From the NCBI GenBank assembly GCA_900538365.1, contig UPXT01000041.1, forward strand, positions 1 through 20,210: DNA of 20,210 nucleotides. The letters run 5' to 3'. The notes beneath the pieces are model-generated. The model had not been told where the DNA came from, did no database searches, and saw only the letters and a list, made by a program, of their open reading frames with translations. Position numbers and translations under genes: made by a program. The stretch is from an uncultured Acidaminococcus sp. GTDB taxonomy: Bacteria; Bacillota; Negativicutes; Acidaminococcales; Acidaminococcaceae. This document shows positions 6,910 to 13,577 of this stretch, in pieces. Position 1 is the stretch's first letter, and each line of letters starts with the position of its first letter.

Positions 6910-7101
6910 ATGGCAGACGTTAAAGATCAATGGATTTCAATCGAACAAGTGGCGAAATATCTAGGGGTAAGCTCCGTAACTGTCCGTTTTTGGATCCGGT
7001 CGGGAAGGGGAATCCCGGCTGTGCGAATTGGACGGCAATGGCGTTTCAAGAAAGCATCCATCGATGAATGGATCAGCTCAGGAAAAAGCAGTTTTACTTG
7101 A
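6910..7101 (+). CDS. Single-domain excisionase-like HTH protein, paralogue 5
   Basis: 63 residues: EQVAKYLGVSSVTVRFWIRSG, AVRIGRQWRF, then ASIDEWISSGKS. ATG at 6910 follows GGAGG (6895-6899) with a 10-nt gap. It differs more than copies 2-4 in the first helix (EQVAKY) and before the tail (KKASID), but keeps the identical wing core. It is the last member of the array and is closed by a terminator shared with the convergent regulator gene. Family firm, function unknown. Confidence 0.9.
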   Translation: MADVKDQWISIEQVAKYLGVSSVTVRFWIRSGRGIPAVRIGRQWRFKKASIDEWISSGKSSFT

Positions 7102-7189
7102 TGCATATAAATGCTTGGGAAAAATGTGATAGAAAACTTTATCCCTGCATAGCTGGAACGACTCTGAATTGATGAAAAGAATATGATAG

Positions 7190-7235
7190 AAAAAGGGACC
7201 TACGAGAGCAGCGGCTTCTCGAAGGTCCCTTTTTG
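7190..7235. terminator. Bidirectional terminator between HTH paralogue 5 and the XRE regulator
   Basis: The stem AAAAAGGGACCT / AGGTCCCTTTTT with an inner CGAGA-type stem is A-flanked on the left and T-flanked on the right. It can end both converging transcripts. Confidence 0.85.
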
Positions 7236-7242
7236 GATTTTG

Positions 7243-7992
7243 TTATACAACAACCATATAGTTATAGAGTTTCATAAGGCGATAATCTTCCTTGGTGAGG
7301 ATTAGCGATTTGGCAAATTCCTTGGTCTTGGGGATCCTTACTTTTGAAAGCAGGACCTTGCCAGCAGTCGGCATGAGCGGCCGGGAGGAAATCCCAAATG
7401 CAAGTCCCCATTTAGTTTCGCTATCTATATAAGGTGAGGGAACAGAAATCATGTACTGGTCCAGACGGGCATTGCAATTTTGAAATATAAAGTTTGTGAT
7501 GGCACCAAAATGAACCATACGGCCTAAGTAGGAATCCTCACAAAGATGTTCATTATCGTCTTGGAGAAGATTCATATACATTTTAACGAGATAGCTCCCT
7601 TCTCCTAAAAAGGGGGAAGGAATGAGACCGTTACTAGAATCGGTCTCTTCAGCTTTTTGAATGCACTCGATGAGACTTTCACGAATTTTCTTCTGTCTTC
7701 CATCATAGGTGTAGGCATAAAAGGATGTGAGGCCAGAAAAAAAAGCAGGCACAATACTTGCCGACATTTCTTTTTTGGGAAGGGGCGGCTCATAAAGAAG
7801 TGCTGTCACGGGGATAGAAAGCGCCGATGCTATGTCATAGAGAACGGATAGGTCGAGCGCAATCTGCCCTTTTTCGTACTTATAGAGCGTTGCTTGACTT
7901 TTGCAGATGGATTCAGCCAAATCCTTGATGGTCATATGTTTCTGGATACGGTAGAATTTGATCTTGCTTCCAATTTCTTTAAGAGGTTCCAT
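7243..7992 (-). CDS. XRE-family transcriptional regulator, divergent from ridA
   Basis: 249 residues. An N-terminal Cro/C1-type HTH (residues about 9-63, with LAESICKSQATLYKYEKGQ covering the recognition region) is followed by about 185 residues with no motif I recognise, presumably a sensor or oligomerisation domain. On the minus strand TAGGAG sits 6 nt before the ATG. The gene is transcribed away from ridA, and the shared 203-bp gap contains two inverted repeats that are natural operator candidates. It most likely controls itself and the ridA-cyuA unit, perhaps sensing cysteine or a breakdown product; that is inference from position only. Confidence 0.85.
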   Translation of the reverse strand: MEPLKEIGSKIKFYRIQKHMTIKDLAESICKSQATLYKYEKGQIALDLSVLYDIASALSIPVTALLYEPPLPKKEMSASIVPAFFSGLTSFYAYTYDGRQKKIRESLIECIQKAEETDSSNGLIPSPFLGEGSYLVKMYMNLLQDDNEHLCEDSYLGRMVHFGAITNFIFQNCNARLDQYMISVPSPYIDSETKWGLAFGISSRPLMPTAGKVLLSKVRIPKTKEFAKSLILTKEDYRLMKLYNYMVVV

Positions 7993-8014
7993 GCCTATCT
8001 CCTACAAATCCAAA

Positions 8015-8049
8015 TTTAAAATGAAATCAATTGATTTTTTCATTTTAAA
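8015..8049. promoter_or_regulatory. Inverted repeat 1 (candidate operator overlapping the regulator promoter)
   Basis: Perfect 12-bp arms TTTAAAATGAAA (8015-8026) and TTTCATTTTAAA (8038-8049), with a palindromic TCAATTGA between. The core TAAAATGA / TCATTTTA recurs in the second repeat at 8093-8119. The right arm contains the likely leftward -10 of the XRE gene (TAAAAT, 8042-8047; TTGTTT at 8065-8070, 17-bp spacer), so binding here would autorepress. Confidence 0.6.
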
Positions 8050-8092
8050 GGGAAATGAAGGAAAAAACAACCATTTTTCTCATGTAAAGAAG

Positions 8093-8119
8093 TAAAATGA
8101 ATTATTATTTATCATTTTA
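8093..8119. promoter_or_regulatory. Inverted repeat 2 (candidate operator upstream of ridA promoter)
   Basis: TAAAATGA (8093-8100), 11 nt, TCATTTTA (8112-8119): the same half-site as repeat 1 with a shorter spacer. It is centred about 60-65 bp upstream of the predicted ridA transcription start, a usual activator position. Confidence 0.6.
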
Positions 8120-8157
8120 TGAGAAAGATAAAATTTTCTAAATAATTCAAATATAGC

Positions 8158-8163
8158 TATAAT
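8158..8163 (+). promoter_or_regulatory. -10 box of ridA operon promoter
   Basis: Perfect TATAAT 33 nt before the ridA start. The -35 position (TTTCTA, 8135-8140) is poor, which fits dependence on an activator bound at the upstream inverted repeat. Confidence 0.55.
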
Positions 8164-8195
8164 GAGGCCAACCAAGAAAGACCAAGGAGGCTATC

Positions 8196-8579
8196 ATGAA
8201 ACAAGAAATAAGAACCGAAAAGGCACCTAAAGCCATTGGACCTTACAGTCAGGGAATCCTTTCAAAAGGATCCATTCTTTATGTTTCGGGTCAGCTGCCC
8301 ATTGATCCCCAAACGGGAGAATTTCCCGCGGAATCTATAGAAAAACAAACCCGTCAGTCTCTTGAAAACATCAAGGCAATTCTTCAAGGGGCCGGCCTTG
8401 GTATGGAACATGTTGTGAAAACAACAGTCCTCTTAGCGGATATAGCTGATTTTGGTGCCATGAATGAAGTGTATGGGACTTATTTCGCGGAACCATTCCC
8501 TGCCCGGGCGGCTTTTGAGGTTGGGGCGCTTCCCAAAGGGGCAAAGGTAGAGATTGAAGTTGTAGCAGTACAGGAATAA
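8196..8579 (+). CDS. ridA: RidA-family enamine/imine deaminase
   Basis: 127-residue YjgF/YER057c/UK114 protein. Family members form trimers and hydrolyse reactive 2-aminoacrylate and related imines, released by PLP enzymes acting on serine or cysteine, to pyruvate or other keto acids. Conserved features seen: AIGPYSQG (residues 13-20, Y17), SGQLPIDP (31-38), and FPARAAFEVGALPKGAKVEIE (101-121) with the substrate-binding R104 and C-terminal Glu. RBS AAGGAGG precedes the ATG. It is the first gene of the unit and ends 12 nt before the C-S lyase gene, which is the kind of enzyme whose by-product RidA removes. Confidence 0.94.
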   Translation: MKQEIRTEKAPKAIGPYSQGILSKGSILYVSGQLPIDPQTGEFPAESIEKQTRQSLENIKAILQGAGLGMEHVVKTTVLLADIADFGAMNEVYGTYFAEPFPARAAFEVGALPKGAKVEIEVVAVQE

Positions 8580-8591
8580 GGAGGCATTTTT

Positions 8592-9767
8592 ATGAAATAC
8601 AACTTTGATGAAGTCATCGATCGGAGTCAAAATCGTTCTTCCAAGTATGATGAGCGCGAAAAAGTTTTTGGAACCATGGATGTGATTCCTCTTTGGGTAG
8701 CGGATATGGATTTCCGCACGGCTCAGCCCATCATCGATGCATGCAGAAAGAAGGCTGAAGAAGGGATTTGGGGCTATACATCCCGTCCTGCAAGTTATTT
8801 TGAAGCTGTTAGGGAATGGGAAGAAAAACGCAATCAGTGGAATCCTGATACCCGTCTTATGAGTTGGGCCATCGGAGTTGTTCCCGCGATGGCTTCTTTA
8901 ATCAAGCTTTTTACGAAAAAAGGAGACCATATCCTGTTCCAGACGCCAGTTTATTCTGAGTTCTATGATATCACGGAACATACGGGACGAACTGTAGCGG
9001 AAACGCAGATGATCCGTACTGAAACAGGGTGGACCGTTGATTTTGAGGATTTTGAAAAAAAAGCAAAAGACGCTAAGATGTTCCTTTTCTGTAATCCGCA
9101 TAATCCTTTGGGTATTGTTTGGACACCGGAAGATATCCAGAAGATGATGAAAATTTGCCAAAAATACGGACTTATCGTTGTTTCTGATGAAATCCATTCC
9201 GACCTTATTTTCCATGGTAAAAAACATACTCCGACGGTTCTTGCGGCTCCCTTTTATAAGGATCACATCATTACCTGCGTATCGGCAACAAAAACCTTTA
9301 ATCTAGCTGGACTTCAGGCATCAACAACAATTTTCCCTGACACGAATATGAAAGCCCGCTTTGATACATATTGGTCAAGCATGGATATTCACCGCAACAA
9401 TGCTTTTAGTTCCGTGGCTATGGAGGCTGCCTATCGTGAAGGTGAAGAGTGGTTGGAACAGCTTCTTGCCTACATTTCGGACAATTTTGATTACGTTCGT
9501 TCTTATTGTGAAAAATATATTCCTGAAATCAAACCGAATCTTCCGGATGCAACGTATCTTATGTGGCTTGATTGCCGCGATCTTCATATGACGAATGATG
9601 AACTGGTGGATTTCTTCATTCATCAGGCAAAACTAGGACTCAATCCTGGTCATTCTTTTGGCCGCTCTTTAAGTGGTTATATGCGTCTTAATGTGGCTTG
9701 TCCGCGGAAGACCTTGGAAAAAGCGTTGGGGCAGCTGAAAAGGGCTGTAGAAAAAATTCGTAAATAA
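8592..9767 (+). CDS. MalY/PatB-type PLP-dependent C-S beta-lyase
   Basis: 391-residue fold-type I PLP enzyme of the MalY/PatB cystathionine beta-lyase group. It probably cleaves cystathionine, cysteine or S-conjugates to pyruvate, ammonia and a thiol. The cofactor lysine is K234 in SATKTFNLAGLQ; D199 in VVSDEIHSDL should hold the pyridine nitrogen; FCNPHNPLG (166-174) is the conserved asparagine segment. The N-terminal PLWVADMDF stretch is characteristic of the group. Start ATG follows AAGGAGG and lies 12 nt after ridA, so the two are cotranscribed. Exact substrate cannot be read from sequence, and an aminotransferase side activity is possible. Some homologues (E. coli MalY) also act as regulators. 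Confidence 0.9.
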   Translation: MKYNFDEVIDRSQNRSSKYDEREKVFGTMDVIPLWVADMDFRTAQPIIDACRKKAEEGIWGYTSRPASYFEAVREWEEKRNQWNPDTRLMSWAIGVVPAMASLIKLFTKKGDHILFQTPVYSEFYDITEHTGRTVAETQMIRTETGWTVDFEDFEKKAKDAKMFLFCNPHNPLGIVWTPEDIQKMMKICQKYGLIVVSDEIHSDLIFHGKKHTPTVLAAPFYKDHIITCVSATKTFNLAGLQASTTIFPDTNMKARFDTYWSSMDIHRNNAFSSVAMEAAYREGEEWLEQLLAYISDNFDYVRSYCEKYIPEIKPNLPDATYLMWLDCRDLHMTNDELVDFFIHQAKLGLNPGHSFGRSLSGYMRLNVACPRKTLEKALGQLKRAVEKIRK

Positions 9768-9883
9768 ACATTCAATATCTATTCATCCATATATACTCAA
9801 GCCAATTATATGCTGATCTATTTTCGTTGTCTTTGAATCGAGGGGGAAGATGGCGAAAAGCTGAAAGAGAAAGGGAGAACAAG

Positions 9884-11146
9884 ATGAACAAGATGAACAA
9901 GAATGAGATTTGGAAGTCCTATCGCTTTCCTCTAATTCTTTTGGGAGGAATTTTTCTCGGAGCCATCATTGGTGTTATCTGGGGAAAACAGGCCGCAGTC
10001 CTTAAACCTTTGGGGGATATCTTCATTAATCTGATGTTTACAATTGTCGCCCCTATGGTCTTTTTCTCCATTGCCAATGCCGTCGGCAGTATGCTGAACC
10101 TTAAACGATTAGGAAAAATCTTGGGAAGTCTTATTCTCACATTTGTAACGACTGGTCTTTTCGCCGCTGCTGTTGTTCTCATTGTAGTTAATGTATTTCC
10201 GCCAGCTAGTGGTGTTCAGGTTTCCATGCAGGGCGTTGAACTTGCAAAACCGATTTCCGCTGGGGAAATGCTCGTCAAAACACTCACCGTGGATGATTTC
10301 CCCAAAATTTTTAGCCGTTCCAATATGCTGCCCTGCATTATTGCCGCCATTTTTACAGGTGTCGCGGTTTCCATGAATGGCGGGCAGGATTCCCCTCTGG
10401 GAAAAGTCATCGCTAACATCAACTGTGTTATCATGACACTCATTGATATGGTCATGAAACTTGCTCCAATCGGTCTTGGTGCTTATTTTGCTAATCTCGT
10501 CGGAGAATATGGACCTCAGCTTATTGGTCATTATGGGCGGACGATGCTTATTTATTACCCCATGTGTCTGTTCTATTTTGTCATTTTCTTCAGTGGATAT
10601 GCTTATTATGCAGGCGGCAAACGAGGTGTCCGCGCATTTTGGAGCAATATACTGAACCCTGCCATTACGGCTTTTGGTACGCAAAGCTCCAATGCAACAC
10701 TGCCGACAAGTATGATTGCCTGCGAAGAAATCGGCGTTCCAGAAGATATTTACGGCATTGTCTTGCCTATGGGTGCAACGATGCACATGGACGGGTCGGT
10801 TCTTTCCTCTATCGTCAAAATTGCGTTTCTTTTTGGTATCTTCAATATTCCTTTTGTTAGGGTTGATGTGTACATCAAAGCCATCATTGTTTCTATTTTA
10901 AGTGCCTTTGTCCTATCGGGTGCACCAGGAGGCGGTCTTGTTGGGGAACTCCTTATTGTGACGCTGTTTGGGTTCCCTCAGGAAGCTTTTCCTCTCATTG
11001 CGACGATCGGTTACCTTGTCGATCCTATGGCGACATGCCTCAATGCCAGTGGTGACACTGTTGCTTCTATGATGATTACCCGTATGGTCGAAGGAAAAAA
11101 TTGGATGGATAAAAAGCATGATAATGGCTGCGGCTGTTCTGAATAG
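9884..11146 (+). CDS. DAACS-family amino acid:cation symporter, predicted neutral-substrate type
   Basis: 420-residue secondary transporter of the Glt/dicarboxylate-amino acid:cation symporter family (SDF fold), with membrane segments starting about residue 15 and the two re-entrant hairpins typical of the fold. HP1 has TQSSNATLPTS (266-276), TM7 has HMDGS (301-305), HP2 has LSGAPGGG (344-351) and TM8 has DPMATCLNASGD (380-391). In TM8 the aspartate that holds the substrate amino group (D380) and the asparagine (N387) are kept. The arginine that binds an acidic side chain in glutamate/aspartate members is A383 here. That points to a neutral amino acid such as serine, cysteine or alanine. ATG at 9884 follows GGGAG; a longer frame upstream lacks an RBS. 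It is 116 nt after malY. Confidence 0.9.
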   Translation: MNKMNKNEIWKSYRFPLILLGGIFLGAIIGVIWGKQAAVLKPLGDIFINLMFTIVAPMVFFSIANAVGSMLNLKRLGKILGSLILTFVTTGLFAAAVVLIVVNVFPPASGVQVSMQGVELAKPISAGEMLVKTLTVDDFPKIFSRSNMLPCIIAAIFTGVAVSMNGGQDSPLGKVIANINCVIMTLIDMVMKLAPIGLGAYFANLVGEYGPQLIGHYGRTMLIYYPMCLFYFVIFFSGYAYYAGGKRGVRAFWSNILNPAITAFGTQSSNATLPTSMIACEEIGVPEDIYGIVLPMGATMHMDGSVLSSIVKIAFLFGIFNIPFVRVDVYIKAIIVSILSAFVLSGAPGGGLVGELLIVTLFGFPQEAFPLIATIGYLVDPMATCLNASGDTVASMMITRMVEGKNWMDKKHDNGCGCSE

Positions 11147-11175
11147 GCTGGCTGAGCTTTGAAAGGAGAATCATA

Positions 11176-11427
11176 ATGCAAATCAAAGTAATTGGTAGTC
11201 ATCAGTGTTTCGATACCCTCTATGCGCTTCATGTTCTTGCAGAAAAGGGGTATGAAGTTGATTTTGTTGACATTTTAGGAAGTCATGCCGGACTTAAGGA
11301 ATACTTGACACTTCGTGAAACAGATGCACTTTATAAGGATATTTGTGGAACTCAGCGTCTTGGCATTCCTTGCATGATTTTAGAGGATGGAAGCAAAACT
11401 TTATCTCTCAAAGATTGTCTCAAATAG
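11176..11427 (+). CDS. Small glutaredoxin-like protein
   Basis: 83 residues with a thioredoxin/glutaredoxin-like pattern: strand MQIKVIGS, then C11 in the SHQCFDTLYAL active-site position, and GIPCMILEDGS (about 63-73) with the likely cis-proline and a second cysteine, C66. The CxxC of redox-active glutaredoxins is reduced to a single N-terminal cysteine (CFDT), as in monothiol members. A third cysteine lies at CGTQ. It sits 29 nt after the symporter with a good AAGGAG, within the cysteine-related unit. A role in thiol or persulfide handling is plausible but inferred. Confidence 0.7.
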   Translation: MQIKVIGSHQCFDTLYALHVLAEKGYEVDFVDILGSHAGLKEYLTLRETDALYKDICGTQRLGIPCMILEDGSKTLSLKDCLK

Positions 11428-11437
11428 TTTACCCCCT

Positions 11438-11471
11438 ACCCGCAAAAGTGTGTGATTTCTCTTTTGCGGGT
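11438..11471 (+). terminator. Hairpin between the glutaredoxin-like gene and cyuA
   Basis: Perfect 11-bp stem ACCCGCAAAAG / CTTTTGCGGGT with a 12-nt loop, then TTCTTCT. The interrupted T-run suggests a leaky terminator or attenuator, cutting the level of the downstream genes. An extended -10 (TGGTATTAT, 11491-11499) lies just beyond and could restart transcription. Confidence 0.6.
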
Positions 11472-11532
11472 TTCTTCTGTGGTGACCTTGTGGTATTATC
11501 ATGGCTGTACTTTCAGAAAGGATCGAAGCCTT

Positions 11533-12819
11533 ATGCATGCATTGACGAGACTGATCAAAGAAGATATGAAACCTGCTTTAGGTGTAACTGAACCGGCAGC
11601 AATTGCCTTTGCTGTAGCGTTGGCCCGGAACCATCTGCCTGAAGAAGTGACAAGGGTCGTCCTTCACCTGACGAGCGGGCTTTATAAGAATGCTTTTACT
11701 TGTGGTATCCCCAATACAACCCATGTAGGAAATGATTTTGCCGCGGCCCTTGGTTTAGTTGCGGCAGATCCGCAAAAGGAACTCCTCTGTCTTGATGGTG
11801 TAACGGAAGAAGATGTCAAGAAAGCAGAAGGGCTTGTCAAAAATGGTATCATTGATGTCATTATGAATCGTATTACAAGCCGCATCGAGATTCGTGCAGT
11901 AGTCATGGGGAAAACTCATGAGGCGGAAGTCGTGATTCGCGATGCCCATACTCATGTGGTAGAAATAAAAGAAGACGGAAAGGCCGTTTATTCAGCGGAC
12001 AATCTTGCTCAGGCAGAAGGAAATGAAATTCCCCTCATCCATCGCTGCAGCATAGAGGACATACTGGACTACATAAAGACCGTACCCTATGAAGAAATCG
12101 CCTTTGTGAAAGAGGCGGTGACCATGAATCGGGCTTTGGCTGAGGAAGCTCTCCGGAATCAGCAGACAACTTTTGCACGGACTTTAAAAGCCATGAATGA
12201 TAATAAACTAGTTTCGGAGGATGCCATTCGAACCGCCAACTTGTTTTGCAATGCAGCTATTGAAGCCCGTGTGATTGGACTTAATCTTCCTGCTATGAGC
12301 ATTACTGGTTCAGGAGCCCATGGAATTATGGCGACCATGCCTTTATATGCCTATCAGCAAGTGCAGAATTTAACGGAAGAGGTCCTTCTTCGTTCTATTT
12401 GCCTTAGTTATCTTATCTGTATGTACATCAAAGAATACTCGGGAAAACTCTCGGCCTTCTGTGGCTGTGCCATAGCAGCGGGGACGGGAGCTGCCTGTGG
12501 ACTTGTCTATCTCATGGGCGGTGGCCATGACGAAATCCAAAAAGCAATCAGTAACATGGCAAGTTCCATTACAGGCATGATTTGCGATGGGGGCAACCAA
12601 GGGTGTATCATGAAGGGCATTACAGCAGTAGAACTTTCGTTCACATCGGCAGAACTTGCCATGCGGGGACGCTATATCTTCAGTAACCATGGAATCAATG
12701 GTAAAACAGCAGAAGAAACCATGCGCAATATGGGCCTCATCGCTTCCCCTGGAATGGTGGAGACGGAAAAGACCATCATCGATATATTGAAGAAGAAACA
12801 AGAAGAAGGACGGGCCTAA
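11533..12819 (+). CDS. cyuA: L-cysteine desulfidase (CyuA/UPF0597, serine dehydratase alpha-like)
   Basis: 428 residues from ATG 11533, the family's usual length. The 27 extra upstream codons of the open frame run into the hairpin and are rejected. Members contain an Fe-S cluster and convert L-cysteine to pyruvate, ammonia and sulfide without PLP. Seen: ALGVTEP (15-21), the TGSGAHG loop (258-264), and candidate cluster cysteines C310, C312 (FCGC), C351 (ICDGG) and C358. The alternative is an L-serine dehydratase-like activity. It follows a neutral amino acid symporter and RidA, and 2-aminoacrylate is the expected intermediate, so gene context favours cysteine or serine breakdown. The stop overlaps a possible upstream ATG of the GNAT gene. 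Confidence 0.85.
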   Translation: MHALTRLIKEDMKPALGVTEPAAIAFAVALARNHLPEEVTRVVLHLTSGLYKNAFTCGIPNTTHVGNDFAAALGLVAADPQKELLCLDGVTEEDVKKAEGLVKNGIIDVIMNRITSRIEIRAVVMGKTHEAEVVIRDAHTHVVEIKEDGKAVYSADNLAQAEGNEIPLIHRCSIEDILDYIKTVPYEEIAFVKEAVTMNRALAEEALRNQQTTFARTLKAMNDNKLVSEDAIRTANLFCNAAIEARVIGLNLPAMSITGSGAHGIMATMPLYAYQQVQNLTEEVLLRSICLSYLICMYIKEYSGKLSAFCGCAIAAGTGAACGLVYLMGGGHDEIQKAISNMASSITGMICDGGNQGCIMKGITAVELSFTSAELAMRGRYIFSNHGINGKTAEETMRNMGLIASPGMVETEKTIIDILKKKQEEGRA

Positions 12820-12842
12820 TGCCCGTAAGAAAGGATCTTGAT

Positions 12843-13331
12843 ATGGAACTGAAAAAGGCGACAAAAGAAGATGCTGCGGCCATTGCGGCCCTTGAGGCAC
12901 GCTGTTTTCCCAAGGCAGAGGCGGCGACGGAGGCTTCCGTGAGGGACCGGGTTGCGGTCTACCCAAATCATTTTTTGCTCTTATTCGATGGATCCCGTCT
13001 GGTTTCGTTTGTCAATGGTTTTGTGACGGATGAAAGAGATCTTACGGATGAAATGTATGAAACGGCGACCATGCATGATGAAAATGGTGCCTGGCAGATG
13101 ATCTTTGGACTTGATACGGATCCAGATTATCAGCATCAGGGGCTTGCTGCAAAGGTCCTTAAGGCTTTTATTGAACAGGCCCGCGAGGAAGGCCGCAAGG
13201 GCCTTGTCCTTACCTGCAAAAAACGACTGATCCATTACTATGCCCGTTTTGGTTTTGTCGATGAGGGCGTTTCGGGTTCAACCCACGGGAATGTCGTGTG
13301 GCACCAGATGAGGCTTACTTTTGCCGTTTAG
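12843..13331 (+). CDS. GNAT-family N-acetyltransferase
   Basis: 162 residues with an acetyl-CoA-binding motif A, DPDYQHQGLAAKVL (93-106, Q97-x-x-G-L-A), and motif B YYARFGF (132-138) in a region resembling arylalkylamine/serotonin N-acetyltransferase-like proteins. ATG at 12843 is chosen because AAAGGA lies 7 nt upstream; the alternative ATG at 12819 overlaps the cyuA stop (TAATG) and would add eight residues. Tight coupling to cyuA makes it the last gene of the cysteine unit, closed by a terminator at 13417. The acceptor substrate is unknown; an amine or a toxic amino acid derivative is possible. Confidence 0.85.
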   Translation: MELKKATKEDAAAIAALEARCFPKAEAATEASVRDRVAVYPNHFLLLFDGSRLVSFVNGFVTDERDLTDEMYETATMHDENGAWQMIFGLDTDPDYQHQGLAAKVLKAFIEQAREEGRKGLVLTCKKRLIHYYARFGFVDEGVSGSTHGNVVWHQMRLTFAV

Positions 13332-13416
13332 GATGAAGCGCGGGGAGAAAAAAACTTTGGACTCACCCTTGGTGACAGGGGGGAAAAATAGCTCCTTATT
13401 CAGCATAAAGCGGGGC

Positions 13417-13464
13417 AAAAGGGTCTTTTCCTTAAGGGAATACCTTTCGGAAAGGGCCCTTTTT
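13417..13464 (+). terminator. Terminator of the ridA-GNAT unit
   Basis: GGGTCTTTTCC / GGAAAGGGCCC (two G-U pairs), extended by AAAA/TTTT, with five T at the end. A small TCACC-CTT-GGTGA palindrome lies upstream at 13363-13375. Confidence 0.8.
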
Positions 13465-13577
13465 CGCGTCCCTTCGATGCTTTTTATTCTTTCTTTTCTA
13501 TTTTCCTCATTGTAAAATAATAGGCAAGAAGCAGGTTTTTTATGAAAAAAAGCACTCTTAGAAAGAGAGGGATGACA

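Noticed and set aside
4230..7101. CRISPR array or classic tandem repeat suggested by five recurring blocks
   Set aside because: The recurring blocks are diverged coding sequences about 450-800 bp apart, not short identical repeats with spacers.
3717..7235. Genomic island integrated at tRNA-Leu carrying the HTH array
   Set aside because: The array lies on the 5' side of the tRNA gene, whereas integration normally targets the 3' end. I saw no duplicated tRNA end, integrase or att repeat.
10109..10786. 225-codon minus-strand frame within the symporter gene
   Set aside because: Antisense shadow; the plus-strand frame has the complete transporter motif set.
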